This document shows positions 32,301 to 41,612 of a stretch of DNA of 64,000 nt, piece by piece. The notes beneath the pieces were generated by a model that made no database searches, was not told the DNA's origin, and was given only the letters and a program-made list of their open reading frames with translations. This DNA comes from an uncultured Bacteroidia bacterium (GTDB taxonomy: Bacteria; Bacteroidota; Bacteroidia; Bacteroidales; UBA932): the NCBI GenBank assembly GCA_902785575.1, contig CACZZF010000009.1, positions 1-64,000 of the forward strand. The letters are read 5' to 3'. Each line of letters starts with the position of its first letter. Position 1 is the stretch's first letter. A program made the position numbers and the translations under genes.

Positions 32301-33147
32301 ATGCCTCTTCTTCCTGTCAGCGAACTGGAGAAGATCTCTCCGATATTCCAGAACAAGCTCGGAAACGCTTTCTTGGCATCTGTCAGGAAATTGCTGTCTG
32401 TCAGTAAATTGTCTGACATTTATGACGAGTTGGACCAGTATCGGGACGCGGATTTCGCAACCGCCCTTCTGGACCGGCTTGGAATCAGTCGCGAAATCGG
32501 TAGGGCTGACAGGCTACAAAACCTGCCTGAAGGACCATTTATAATTTATAACTGTGAGCAACCATCCCTACGGCGGGATCGACGGGATCGCTCTAGTCAG
32601 TATTATTGGACACCTGAGGCCCGGTTTCAAGGTGATGGTCAATGAGTTCCTTAATATAATCGAGCCATTGAGCACTTCCTGGATTGTCGTCAATCCGAAG
32701 CACAATGATTCCAAAGGGGTGACCGGCAGGAATATTCAAGGAGTAAAAGAGGTCTTGAGCAATCTTAAGGATGGCAATCCGGTGGGATTCTTTCCGTCCG
32801 GCGCGATTTCAGACTTCAAGTTGAAGGACTTTAAAATAAGGGATCGGGATTGGCAGGAGCCTCTCGTTAAACTGATCATGAAAGCCAAGGTTCCAATCCT
32901 GCCGATACGGTTTTTTGACCGCAACTCCGCGCTGTTCTACCTTCTCGGCCTGGTGAGCTGGAAGATCCGGACTCTACGGCTCCCACATGAGATAATCAAT
33001 AAGAAGAACTCCACTATCAGGATCGGAGTCGGGAATATCCTGACCTTGGAGGAACAGGCCAAGCATGAGAGTTCGGAAGATTTTGGTAAATGGTTGAGGG
33101 AAAGCGTCTATGGCATGCCGATGCCAGAAAAGTTTGAAATAATATAA
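32301..33147 (+). pseudogene. PlsC/GlsA-like acyltransferase frameshifted by a 7-bp duplication
   Basis: The first frame (32301) runs to LPEGPFIIYNC and then into nonsense. The second frame supplies VSNHPYGGIDGIALVS, the acyltransferase active-site motif, followed by FFPSGAISDFK and PILPIRFFDRNS to the stop at 33147. At 32538-32551 TTTATAA is present twice in tandem. Removing one copy gives GPFITVSNHPYGGIDG in one frame and a 279-aa protein of normal length for the family. The gene is therefore interrupted by a simple 7-base duplication, either a recent mutation, an assembly or sequencing error, or a reversible slippage switch. The intact enzyme would acylate a lipid hydroxyl group, third step of the operon. 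Confidence 0.85.
32538..32551. repeat. 7-bp tandem duplication TTTATAA x2 inside the acyltransferase gene
   Basis: Two adjacent TTTATAA copies change the reading frame by one. With a single copy the acyltransferase frame is restored exactly at its conserved NHPYGGIDG motif. Confidence 0.9.
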
Positions 33148-33167
33148 TAGTTTTTCTGAAAAATTAC

Positions 33168-33175
33168 TATATTCG
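33168..33175 (+). promoter_or_regulatory. -7 promoter element (TATATTCG) of tRNA-Ala
   Basis: TATATTCG ends 10 bases before the first base of the tRNA, a sensible promoter distance. Confidence 0.6.
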
Positions 33176-33185
33176 CGCTCTCTAC

Positions 33186-33258
33186 GGGGTATTAGCTCAG
33201 CTGGTAGAGCGCCAGGTTCGCAATCTGGAGGTCAGGAGTTCGATCCTCCTATGCTCCA
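33186..33258 (+). tRNA. tRNA-Ala (anticodon CGC)
   Basis: A cloverleaf of 73 bases: acceptor GGGGTAT/ATGCTCC with the G3-U70 wobble pair that specifies alanine, D-arm TAGCTCAGCTGGTAGAGC, anticodon arm CCAGG-TTCGCAA-TCTGG with anticodon CGC, and T-arm with GTTCGATC. The 3' CCA is not encoded. A hairpin terminator follows directly. Confidence 0.93.
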
Positions 33259-33260
33259 CA

Positions 33261-33299
33261 AAAGAGGCTGTAACAAGGCAATTACAACCTCTTTTTTTT
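33261..33299 (+). terminator. Terminator of tRNA-Ala
   Basis: AAAGAGGCTGTAA pairs with TTACAACCTCTTT (one mismatch) and is followed by a run of T. It isolates the tRNA from the SusC locus. Confidence 0.75.
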
Positions 33300-33322
33300 G
33301 TTTTTTAAAGTATTGAATACTA

Positions 33323-33808
33323 ATGAATAACGCCAGATTTCAGGCCTTGTGCCTGACCTGCATCGGGTTAGTCTGCATCCTCTCTTCCTGCGGTCCCAAG
33401 GCAAAGCAGGCGGATGCTATGGTGACCATTTTCGGCCAGGCCGCCGGAGTTGTGTTGGAATATAATACTCCCCTCGACAAGAGTTCTATCAACAAGGAGA
33501 CTTTCCAGGTTAAAGGAAAGAGTATTATGAGCGTCTTCGTTTCGAACTCGAACCAATTCAAAAATGACAACGGCAAGGATTCGGATCAAGGCGATGGACG
33601 ATACGTCATTATCCTCCTGAACCAGCCTACCAACGCGAGTGAGGCCGATGATCTGAAAATATCTTTTGGAGGAGAGGCTCCGAAGCTTAATCTGGAGGTG
33701 ACTCAGGTCGCACCGGTGAATACAGCCAAAGGCGAGGTTATTAAACCTTGGAGTAAGGCGCTGAAGACAAAAGAGTCTTATTTTGTGGAGGGATGGCTTA
33801 AAAAGTAA
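33323..33808 (+). CDS. Small lipoprotein upstream of SusC, unknown
   Basis: A 161-aa protein with a lipoprotein signal (GLVCILSSCGP, Cys about 23). The mature part is predicted beta-rich and contains a segment reminiscent of bacterial Ig-like folds (TPLDKSSINKETFQVKGKS). No family is recognised with confidence. It precedes the SusC gene by 82 bases on the same strand and may be a surface component of the same uptake system, but a separate promoter cannot be excluded. Confidence 0.65.
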   Translation: MNNARFQALCLTCIGLVCILSSCGPKAKQADAMVTIFGQAAGVVLEYNTPLDKSSINKETFQVKGKSIMSVFVSNSNQFKNDNGKDSDQGDGRYVIILLNQPTNASEADDLKISFGGEAPKLNLEVTQVAPVNTAKGEVIKPWSKALKTKESYFVEGWLKK

Positions 33809-33890
33809 TCCCCCAATATTTTTAATTGGTTGAACATCAAATAAATATAAACCATTTTTATTAATCACAGTATTTAACAAATCCCAAAGC

Positions 33891-36800
33891 ATGAAAAAAA
33901 TGTTTGTAAGGATCCTTATGACAGTCGCTCTTTTGGCGGGAACAGTTTCCGCCTACGCTCAGACGACCGTCAAGGGAACCGTCAAGGACGCCACTGGTGA
34001 GGGAATCATCGGAGCGTCTGTCATGGTGCAGGGTACCCACAACGGAACAATCGTCAATCCTGACGGTACCTACACCCTCACAAACGCCAAGGTGGGAGAC
34101 AAACTTGAGTTCTCCTGCATCGGCTATTCATCACAGGTCATCACCTGGAACGGCGGTAATGTCGATGTCGTTCTGGAAGAGGACGCGGAGATGCTTGAAG
34201 GCACTGTCGTTACCGCTCTCGGTATCCGTAAAGATGAGAAGAAGCTCGGTTACGCTGTCAGTACCGTCAACTCCGAGAGCCTTATGGCCACCGCTTCCCC
34301 TACCCTGGGAACCGCTCTCTACGGTAAGGCTGCCGGTGTCCGCGTGACCACAGCCCCTGGTGGTGCCACTGGAGCTATCTCCATCAACGTCCGTGGTCTC
34401 TCGACCATCACCGGTACCAACCAGCCCCTCGTGATCGTTGACGGCGTCCCCGTGCGTAACGGCGATGTCAACAACGATGGTTACTGGGGTCAGCAGCGTA
34501 TGGAGACCAACGGTCTCGCCGACATCAACGTCGAGGATATCGAGAGCCTCTCCATCCTGAAGGGTGCCTCCGCGACTTCCCTCTACGGATCTGAAGGTGC
34601 CAACGGTGTCGTCCTCATCACAATGAAGAAGGGTAAGAGGAACTCCGGTACCCATGTCGAGTTCGGCGCCACGGCTTATGCCGACATGGTCGCCTACATG
34701 CCTAAGATGCAGACCGTCTTCGGTCCTGGCGACGCCTTCCAGTATTGGAACTACTATGATGTGGATTTGGATCCCACTTCCCCCACCTTCGGTTTCACGA
34801 CCAGCTACAAGGATCGTAATGGCCAGACTGTCCGTTCATTCTATGGCCAGGCGGTTGACAGCGGCGGTTACTACGGATTCGGTCCAGAGTACGACGGCAA
34901 GGACATCTACACTCCTTCCGGAATGATGAAGTACTCCGCCATCACTGACGATCCGTATTCCAACATCTTCCGCACCGGTTTCACCCAGCAGTACAACGTG
35001 TCTGTCACCAGCGGTGGCGAGAACGGCAACACCCGTTTCTCCTACACCTGGATGGACAACACCCCGAACCAGTACAACTCACATCTGGACAAGCACAACT
35101 TCCAGATCTCCGGAAGCCAGAACATCACCAAGACCGTTCAGCTCGGTTACTCCATCAACTACATGAAGCAGAACGTCAAGAACCGCCCCTACCGTATCTC
35201 CCGTCTTGTGACGAACTTCGCCGGTATGGTCGGCTCCTTCGATGACGCCAAGTATTTCCGCGAGCACACTGTTACCGCCGCCGGCTACCAGAACAGGGTA
35301 TATACCAGCTCCAGCCACGAGAACCCCGCCGAAGGTTGGGAATACTCCCCGAACGTCAACTCCCTTATCACTGAGTACTACTGGAACATCCTCGGCCGTG
35401 AGCAGTATGTGGACAACCAGATGCTCATCGCCAGCGTTACTCCTTCATGGCAGATCATCCCCGGCCTCACCCTCAAGGGCAACATCGCCACTGACTGGAC
35501 CGGCCAGGACATCGAGCTCAAGGAGCATCAGGAGACCGCCCAGGTCTATTCAGGCGAAGGTGGTTACTATGGAGTCACTAAGAGGAAATACCAGACCATC
35601 TATGGCGACGCCCTCCTCAATTGGCAGAAGGACATCACCGACAAGATCGGCCTTGATCTTAACGTCGGTTATTCCGCCAGGAACGAGAGAACCCTCATCA
35701 CGAGTGTCGGAACCAAAGACGGTCTCACTGTCGAGAACTGGTTCAACCTCAACGCCAGCAAGAACAAAGCTAACGCTAGCATGAGCACCAGCGAGCTTCT
35801 GAAACAGGCTGTTTACGCCACTGCTGGTCTTTCTTTCGGCAACTACCTCTTCCTCGAGGCAACAATCCGTAATGAGAAGACCTCCACCCTGGCTCCCGGC
35901 CACAACTCTTACTTCTATCCTTCATTCAACGCTTCCCTCATCTATAGCGAGCTGATTCCTAACCGTCCCAGCTGGTACGACTACGGTAAGCTGCGCGCCT
36001 CCTACGGTGTCGTGGGTCTCGCCCCGGCGATCTACAAGGCCGCCGTCGCCTACAACCAGAGCTCCGCTTCCGGTTTCACCTACAACCAGCTTGGCGCCTC
36101 CCTCGGCAATGAGGGTATCCGCCCTGAGACCACCCATGAGTGGGAGTTCGGTATCGAGAACAAGTTCATGAACAACCGCTATGGTTTTGAGCTGACTTAC
36201 TACCACAAGCGCATCATCGACCAGATCCTTGAGTCCACGGTTGCCCGCTCCGCCGGTGGTTCCTCCATCCTGATGAACGTTGGTGAGCTCACCAACCAGG
36301 GTGTAGAGCTTTCCGCCTACGCCACCCTCGTGGAGAACCGCGACTGGAGGTTCGAGATCAGCGGCAACGCCGCCTGGAACGCCAACAAGGTCGTCAAGCT
36401 CGCCGACGGCGTCAGCCGTATCGAGCACAGCCGCTGGGATAACGGTGCCGTTTATCTCTATTCCTACGAAGGCGAGAAAATGGGAGACATCTATTCCTTC
36501 GACTACAAGCGCGACGCCAATGGCAACAAGATCGTCGCTGACAATGGTTACTACGCCCGCACCGACGAGGTTGTCAAGGTCGGTAACGCCATGCCTGACC
36601 TCGTGGGAGGTTTCGCTTTCAACCTCGGTTACAAGAGGGTCTCCCTCGACATGAACTTCAGCTACCAGATTGGCGGTGACGTGTTCAACATGCCTTACCA
36701 GTTCTACATGCACACCGGCCAGATCGTCGAGTCCCTGCCTAACCGTAACGAGTCCCTCGGCGGCCAGTCCTACTACCTGACCGACGGATTCAGCGGTGAC

Positions 36801-37232
36801 GCCGTTCCTTTCAGCGGCCAGTATGGCCCTAACGGACAGGCTGTCCGCCACGATGGTGTCATCCTCGACGGTGTCCTCGCCGACGGAAGCAAGAACACCA
36901 AGATGGTCAGCCAGGAAATGGCTCTCGAGAGGCAGTATGGTTGGGGTACCGGCGGTTCACGCTTCTACTCAGGTTCCATCTTCAAGAACACCTACCTGAA
37001 GTGCCGCGAGATCACCCTGAGCTACGCTATACCTGAGAGCTTCACCCGCAAGTTCCACTGCACCAACTTCAAGATCTCCGCTTTCGCCCGTAACCCGTTC
37101 TTCATCTACAAGAACCTCCCCATCTTTGATGCTGAGGCTACTGACGGTACCAACTGGGCGCAGCAGGTCTGCATCGGTGGTTCAACCTCCACTTCCCGCA
37201 CCTTCGGTGTGTCACTCCGCGCTAACTTCTAA
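33891..37232 (+). CDS. SusC/RagA-family TonB-dependent outer membrane transporter
   Basis: A 1113-aa protein: signal peptide ending SAYAQ, a carboxypeptidase-regulatory-like domain (TVKGTVKDATGEGIIGASV, about 25-105), a plug with NVRGLSTITGTNQPLVIVDGVPV and SILKGASATSLYGSEGANGVVLI, then a large beta-barrel ending TSRTFGVSLRANF with a terminal Phe. It imports oligosaccharides through the outer membrane with energy from TonB. There is no N-terminal STN domain, so no direct anti-sigma signalling through that module. Codon choice is strongly biased to C-ending and CGT/GGT codons, unlike many neighbours, which suggests high expression. The SusD partner follows after 14 bases. Confidence 0.95.
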   Translation: MKKMFVRILMTVALLAGTVSAYAQTTVKGTVKDATGEGIIGASVMVQGTHNGTIVNPDGTYTLTNAKVGDKLEFSCIGYSSQVITWNGGNVDVVLEEDAEMLEGTVVTALGIRKDEKKLGYAVSTVNSESLMATASPTLGTALYGKAAGVRVTTAPGGATGAISINVRGLSTITGTNQPLVIVDGVPVRNGDVNNDGYWGQQRMETNGLADINVEDIESLSILKGASATSLYGSEGANGVVLITMKKGKRNSGTHVEFGATAYADMVAYMPKMQTVFGPGDAFQYWNYYDVDLDPTSPTFGFTTSYKDRNGQTVRSFYGQAVDSGGYYGFGPEYDGKDIYTPSGMMKYSAITDDPYSNIFRTGFTQQYNVSVTSGGENGNTRFSYTWMDNTPNQYNSHLDKHNFQISGSQNITKTVQLGYSINYMKQNVKNRPYRISRLVTNFAGMVGSFDDAKYFREHTVTAAGYQNRVYTSSSHENPAEGWEYSPNVNSLITEYYWNILGREQYVDNQMLIASVTPSWQIIPGLTLKGNIATDWTGQDIELKEHQETAQVYSGEGGYYGVTKRKYQTIYGDALLNWQKDITDKIGLDLNVGYSARNERTLITSVGTKDGLTVENWFNLNASKNKANASMSTSELLKQAVYATAGLSFGNYLFLEATIRNEKTSTLAPGHNSYFYPSFNASLIYSELIPNRPSWYDYGKLRASYGVVGLAPAIYKAAVAYNQSSASGFTYNQLGASLGNEGIRPETTHEWEFGIENKFMNNRYGFELTYYHKRIIDQILESTVARSAGGSSILMNVGELTNQGVELSAYATLVENRDWRFEISGNAAWNANKVVKLADGVSRIEHSRWDNGAVYLYSYEGEKMGDIYSFDYKRDANGNKIVADNGYYARTDEVVKVGNAMPDLVGGFAFNLGYKRVSLDMNFSYQIGGDVFNMPYQFYMHTGQIVESLPNRNESLGGQSYYLTDGFSGDAVPFSGQYGPNGQAVRHDGVILDGVLADGSKNTKMVSQEMALERQYGWGTGGSRFYSGSIFKNTYLKCREITLSYAIPESFTRKFHCTNFKISAFARNPFFIYKNLPIFDAEATDGTNWAQQVCIGGSTSTSRTFGVSLRANF

Positions 37233-37246
37233 AAATGGATAAGACA

Positions 37247-38911
37247 ATGAAAAAGATATATTCACTCATCCTTGCCATTTCCGCTGTTGCCACACTGGCC
37301 ATCTCCTGCTCTAACGATAAATTCGCGGAGCTCTACCCGGATCCTTCGAAGACCTCCGTCGTCACTTGCGACAAACTGATGACCGGAGCCTTCATAGCCG
37401 GCAACCAGAACACTTTCAACAGCTACTGGCGTATGTACACCTGGGACAACTACTTCGGTAAACTTGCCCAGACCATCGGATTCTCCAACAATAGCGGTTC
37501 CGTCTATTACATCAATGACGGTTACGCTAACGACCGTTGGAACAACTTCTACGATATCCTTCGTAACTTCCGCGTTCTTGAGAACACCTACAACAACGAG
37601 GAAGCCGCTGACCAGGCTCAGGATAAGATATTCATGGATATCACTGAGATATTCGTGATCGATCACCTCACCCAGCTCTGCGACATCTGGGGTCCTGTCC
37701 CTTACAGCGAGGCTTGCTTCCTTGGACTGACTGGCGAGATGACCAACGCTTATGCCGCTTATGATAGCGATGAGACCCTCTACAGCAATGCTCTCAGCCG
37801 TCTCGACGCTATCTACACTGAGCTTGGAAGCTTGAAGGGCAGCATCAGCTCCAACACCCAGGCCAAGCTCACCGCCGCCGATTTCATCAACAAGGGTGAC
37901 ATCGATAAGTGGCAGCGCTACTGCAACACCCTGATGCTTCGTCTTGGTGTCCATGTGGCCGCCCAGGGCAGCCTTGCCTCAGCCGGAAAGTCCGCCGTGT
38001 CAACAGCTGCCGGCCGTCTGCTTGTCAGCGACAACGACAATGAGATTTATGTCAAGTCCGACAATGACGGATTCCAGCAGGAGAGCCGCGATTCCTGGAA
38101 GGACATCAACAACACCGCCAGCCAGGCCTTGATCGACGCCATGCAGATCACTGGAGAGAACGATCCCCGTTTGCCGGTCATTTATGCTCCTACCAAGAGC
38201 GACTACACCGCCACCGACGCTGACGACATCAGCTACAAGGCCGGCGAGTATTACGGTCGCAGCACCAAAGAGACTGACGCGCAGCAGAATATCCGCGGCG
38301 GCAGCAACCACAACACCGAGGCTACCCGCCTTTACGCCCGTCTGAATGGCTACACCTACACCTCCAACAGCTTCGCCCGCAGCCCTATCATCACCGCCTC
38401 TGAGGCTTGGTTCCTCCTTGCCGAGGCTTACCAGCAGGGCTATGCCAGCGGAGACGCGAAGACCGCCTTCATCAACGGTGTCGTCTGCTCCATCAAATTC
38501 TACTACAGGGAGAACATGGAGAGCGACCAGACCAGGCTCGCTATCTATTCTGACCAGGCTGAGGACTTCAAGGCCGAAGCCATGCCCGCTGAAAGCGACA
38601 TGAAGGCCTACGCCGAGAAGGTTTGGGACGCCTATAGCAACAAGCTTGAGGCTATCATGACCCAGAAGTGGATCAACTTCAACATCAAGCAGGCCACCCA
38701 GGCTTGGACTGACATCCGCCGTACTGGTTATCCCGCTCTCTATTACCCCGCTGACGGAGCCGACAACAACGGTTATCCTACAGTGACCCAGAGGGTTAAG
38801 TATCCTGCGACTGAGATAGCCAATAACAACGACAACTACAAGGCTGCCGCTGCCACTGTTGACAACGACTCCGCTTACTACACCCTCTTCTGGGCGAAGA
38901 AGGTTCAGTAG
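37247..38911 (+). CDS. SusD/RagB-family nutrient-binding lipoprotein
   Basis: A 554-aa protein with a lipoprotein signal (VATLAISCSNDKF). The TPR-like helical frame is seen in DITEIFVIDHLTQLCDIWGPVPYSEA and the SusD-typical ITASEAWFLLAEAYQQG, and the C-terminal TQAWTDIRRTGYPALYYPA matches the usual IRR/TGYP motif. It caps the SusC barrel and binds glycans at the cell surface. ATG 37247 is chosen for the signal peptide. A terminator follows at 38933, separating it from the GH78 gene, which has its own promoter-like box. Confidence 0.93.
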   Translation: MKKIYSLILAISAVATLAISCSNDKFAELYPDPSKTSVVTCDKLMTGAFIAGNQNTFNSYWRMYTWDNYFGKLAQTIGFSNNSGSVYYINDGYANDRWNNFYDILRNFRVLENTYNNEEAADQAQDKIFMDITEIFVIDHLTQLCDIWGPVPYSEACFLGLTGEMTNAYAAYDSDETLYSNALSRLDAIYTELGSLKGSISSNTQAKLTAADFINKGDIDKWQRYCNTLMLRLGVHVAAQGSLASAGKSAVSTAAGRLLVSDNDNEIYVKSDNDGFQQESRDSWKDINNTASQALIDAMQITGENDPRLPVIYAPTKSDYTATDADDISYKAGEYYGRSTKETDAQQNIRGGSNHNTEATRLYARLNGYTYTSNSFARSPIITASEAWFLLAEAYQQGYASGDAKTAFINGVVCSIKFYYRENMESDQTRLAIYSDQAEDFKAEAMPAESDMKAYAEKVWDAYSNKLEAIMTQKWINFNIKQATQAWTDIRRTGYPALYYPADGADNNGYPTVTQRVKYPATEIANNNDNYKAAAATVDNDSAYYTLFWAKKVQ

Positions 38912-38932
38912 TCTGGAATACACACTTATTAT

Positions 38933-38967
38933 AGAGGATGGCCGGAAACGGTCATCCTCTTGTTTTA
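38933..38967 (+). terminator. Terminator after the SusC/SusD pair
   Basis: AGAGGATGGCC and GGTCATCCTCT pair with one G-U around a 6-base loop, then TTGTTTTATA follows. Confidence 0.75.
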
Positions 38968-38982
38968 TAGGCTAGTTATTAT

Positions 38983-38990
38983 TAATTTTG
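38983..38990 (+). promoter_or_regulatory. -7 promoter element (TAATTTTG) of the GH78 gene
   Basis: TAATTTTG lies 40 bases before the ATG at 39030 and after the SusD terminator. Confidence 0.5.
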
Positions 38991-39029
38991 TTTGATCTAC
39001 ATGCACAATAACATCAAAAACATAAACCG

Positions 39030-41612
39030 ATGAAAGAGAGAACAAGATTATCATTGATCATGGCTGCCGTGGCGATCGCCTTCATCATGGCAGGATGCTC
39101 CTCCAGGGGCACGATGACAGTTCAGAAAACCGACGCGCTCGACGCCTCGGCATGGAACCAGTCCGAATGGATATCAGCGGTTGACGCCCAGGTCGCCGTA
39201 GAAAATGACGACGACAGGTCGTCTGATGGAGCCAGCTGGTTTGTCAGCACTCTCAAGAACGAGGGTAAGGTGGTTAACGCCAAATGGATGACCACAGGAC
39301 TCGGTGTTTTTGAGATCTATGTCAACGGAACCCCTATAGGTGAAGAGATACTCAAGCCAGGATTCACCCACTACGCCAAGACAAAGCGTTCCTTCACCTA
39401 CGATGTGACCGCGGCCTTCAAGACCAAAGCCGGAGCGGAGAATATCCTCGCCGCCCAGGTCACTCCAGGATGGTGGGCTGACAAGATCATAACCCCTGGT
39501 GGAATGGACAACGTCATCGGAAAGAAATGCGCTTTCAGAGGCGTCCTCGAGGTCACTTACGCTGACGGATCCAAGAAGCTTTATGGCACTGATACCGAGA
39601 ACTGGAAAGCAGGAATCGCTGGTCCCGTGAAACACGCTTCCATATTCGACGGGGAGGATTACGATGCCAGGGAACTTCTTGGTTATGAGACGCTTGATAA
39701 GCTTACCACCCCTGAGGTCAATAATGAGTTCAATGGAGAGATCCTTCCCTCCGAAGGCGCTGAGATATATCTCCGTAAAGACATCGCCCTCTCCCCTGTC
39801 AAGGCATATATCTGGGAAGGTGTCGAGGGTGACACCGATGAGGACTATGGCAAGGTCATCATCAAGAAAGAGTTCGCCGCCGGGGAGACGATGACAGTCA
39901 AGCCAGGTGAGACTCTTGTCGTTGACTTCGGCCAGAATGCCGCCGCTGTCCCCCACTTCGTATTCAAAGCCAAGGGTGGTACCGTACTTACCTGCCTGCC
40001 TTCCGAGCTGCTCAACGACGGAAACGGAGCCAAGAGCCGCGGAATGGACGGCCCTGAGGGGAGCTGCCACAGAAGGAACCTTCGTGTGAGCGAAAATAAC
40101 ATCAGGCTCATGTACACCTTCGCTGACACAAAGGACTTCGCCGATTTCACTCCCGTACGTACTTTCTTCGGTTACAGGCTTGTCTCTATAACCGCGACTG
40201 ATGAGGTCACTATCAAGTCTATCGAATCTATTCCTGTCACATCTATCGCCGAAAATCTTGAGACTGGAAAGATAACGACCGGCAACGACCTTATCAACAA
40301 GCTGATTTCCAACACTATCTGGGGTCAGAGATCCAACTATCTATCCGTCCCTACCGACTGCCCTCAGCGTAATGAGAGGCTCGGATGGATGGCCGACACC
40401 CAGGTATTCACAGAGACCGGAACCTTCTTCGCCAACACCGACGGATTCTTCCACAAATGGACCCGCGACGTGAGGGACTCACAGAGTGAGGCCGGTGGTT
40501 TCCCCGGAGTCTCCCCCAGGGCGCAATATGGCAACGAAATGATGCGACTCGGCTGGGCCGACGCTGGAGTCATTGTCCCCTGGACAGTATGGAAACAGTT
40601 CGGAGACAATAAGATAATCGATGAGAACTGGGATGCCATGGACAAGTTCATCAACTATGTCAATGACACCAAGTACGATCATGCCACACACGCCGCCGAG
40701 AACGGCAACTATCAGTGGGCCGACTGGCTCAGCTACGAGCCGCTTGAGAGCTGCGGAGGCGGAATCAACATGACTGATAAATCCGGGAAGACCGTCCGCC
40801 GCCCCGAGGCTATCGTTTATTGGAACTATTTGAGCGCTTGCTACTGGGCGATCGACGCCGACATGATGGCCGACATGGCCGCCGCTACCGGCAGGGATGC
40901 CGCCAAGTATAAGGCGATGGCTCAGGATGCCAAGGAATATATGAAAAAGAACTTCCTGAAGCCCGACGGTACCTTCAAGACCGAGATCCTCAACACGATG
41001 CAGACTCCCGCACTGTTCGCCCTCAAAAACAATCTCGTCGAAGGCAAGGCCAAGGAAGACATGATCGCGAGGCTTCGCCAGAACTTCAAGGATCACGGAG
41101 ACTGCCTCCAGACCGGATTCCTCGGCACATCAATCCTGATGGCCACTCTGACCGAGAACGGCATGGTCGACATCGCCTACACCCTTCTCTTCCAAAGGAA
41201 GAACCCCAGCTGGCTCTATTCAGTAGACAACGGCGCCACCACGATCTGGGAGCGTTGGAACAGCTACACTATCGAGTCCGGAATGGGGCCCAGCGGCATG
41301 AACAGCTTCAACCACTACGCCTACGGAGCCGTCTGCGAGTGGATTTGGGAGACCGCGGCCGGTATAGCGTCAGATCCCGCCAATCCTGGCTTCAAGCACA
41401 TCATCATGAAACCTGTTCCCGATAAGAGGCTCGGTAGTGTTGATGCTGAGTTCAATTCCGCCGCCGGACTGATCAAGAGCGCTTGGAAGTACGAGGGTGA
41501 CAAGTGGATCTGGGAGTTCACAGTCCCCGAAGGGGCCAACGCATCTGTCACATTGCCTGGTGAGACCGAGGTCAAGGAGTATGGTCCCGGCACTTATAAA
41601 ATCGAGAAATAA
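39030..41612 (+). CDS. Alpha-L-rhamnosidase, GH78 family, lipoprotein
   Basis: An 860-aa protein. Lipoprotein signal (AIAFIMAGCSS), N-terminal beta-sandwich domains (KWMTTGLGVFEIYVNG, TPGWWADKI are typical), an (alpha/alpha)6 catalytic barrel with the family signature DCPQRNERLGWMADTQ and downstream WADWLSYEP, WLYSVDNGATTIWERWNS and GMNSFNHYAYGAVCEW, and a C-terminal beta domain. It hydrolyses terminal alpha-L-rhamnose, as in pectic rhamnogalacturonan side chains, plant glycosides or bacterial polysaccharides. It is adjacent to SusC/SusD, so rhamnose-containing glycans are the likely substrate of this locus. The VanX-like gene begins at the next base after its stop. Confidence 0.93.
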   Translation: MKERTRLSLIMAAVAIAFIMAGCSSRGTMTVQKTDALDASAWNQSEWISAVDAQVAVENDDDRSSDGASWFVSTLKNEGKVVNAKWMTTGLGVFEIYVNGTPIGEEILKPGFTHYAKTKRSFTYDVTAAFKTKAGAENILAAQVTPGWWADKIITPGGMDNVIGKKCAFRGVLEVTYADGSKKLYGTDTENWKAGIAGPVKHASIFDGEDYDARELLGYETLDKLTTPEVNNEFNGEILPSEGAEIYLRKDIALSPVKAYIWEGVEGDTDEDYGKVIIKKEFAAGETMTVKPGETLVVDFGQNAAAVPHFVFKAKGGTVLTCLPSELLNDGNGAKSRGMDGPEGSCHRRNLRVSENNIRLMYTFADTKDFADFTPVRTFFGYRLVSITATDEVTIKSIESIPVTSIAENLETGKITTGNDLINKLISNTIWGQRSNYLSVPTDCPQRNERLGWMADTQVFTETGTFFANTDGFFHKWTRDVRDSQSEAGGFPGVSPRAQYGNEMMRLGWADAGVIVPWTVWKQFGDNKIIDENWDAMDKFINYVNDTKYDHATHAAENGNYQWADWLSYEPLESCGGGINMTDKSGKTVRRPEAIVYWNYLSACYWAIDADMMADMAAATGRDAAKYKAMAQDAKEYMKKNFLKPDGTFKTEILNTMQTPALFALKNNLVEGKAKEDMIARLRQNFKDHGDCLQTGFLGTSILMATLTENGMVDIAYTLLFQRKNPSWLYSVDNGATTIWERWNSYTIESGMGPSGMNSFNHYAYGAVCEWIWETAAGIASDPANPGFKHIIMKPVPDKRLGSVDAEFNSAAGLIKSAWKYEGDKWIWEFTVPEGANASVTLPGETEVKEYGPGTYKIEK

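Noticed and set aside
35922..36851. A 309-codon ORF antisense to SusC
   Set aside because: It mirrors the SusC frame and results from its strongly biased C-ending codons; there is no signal, domain or promoter. The same holds for 34131-34655.
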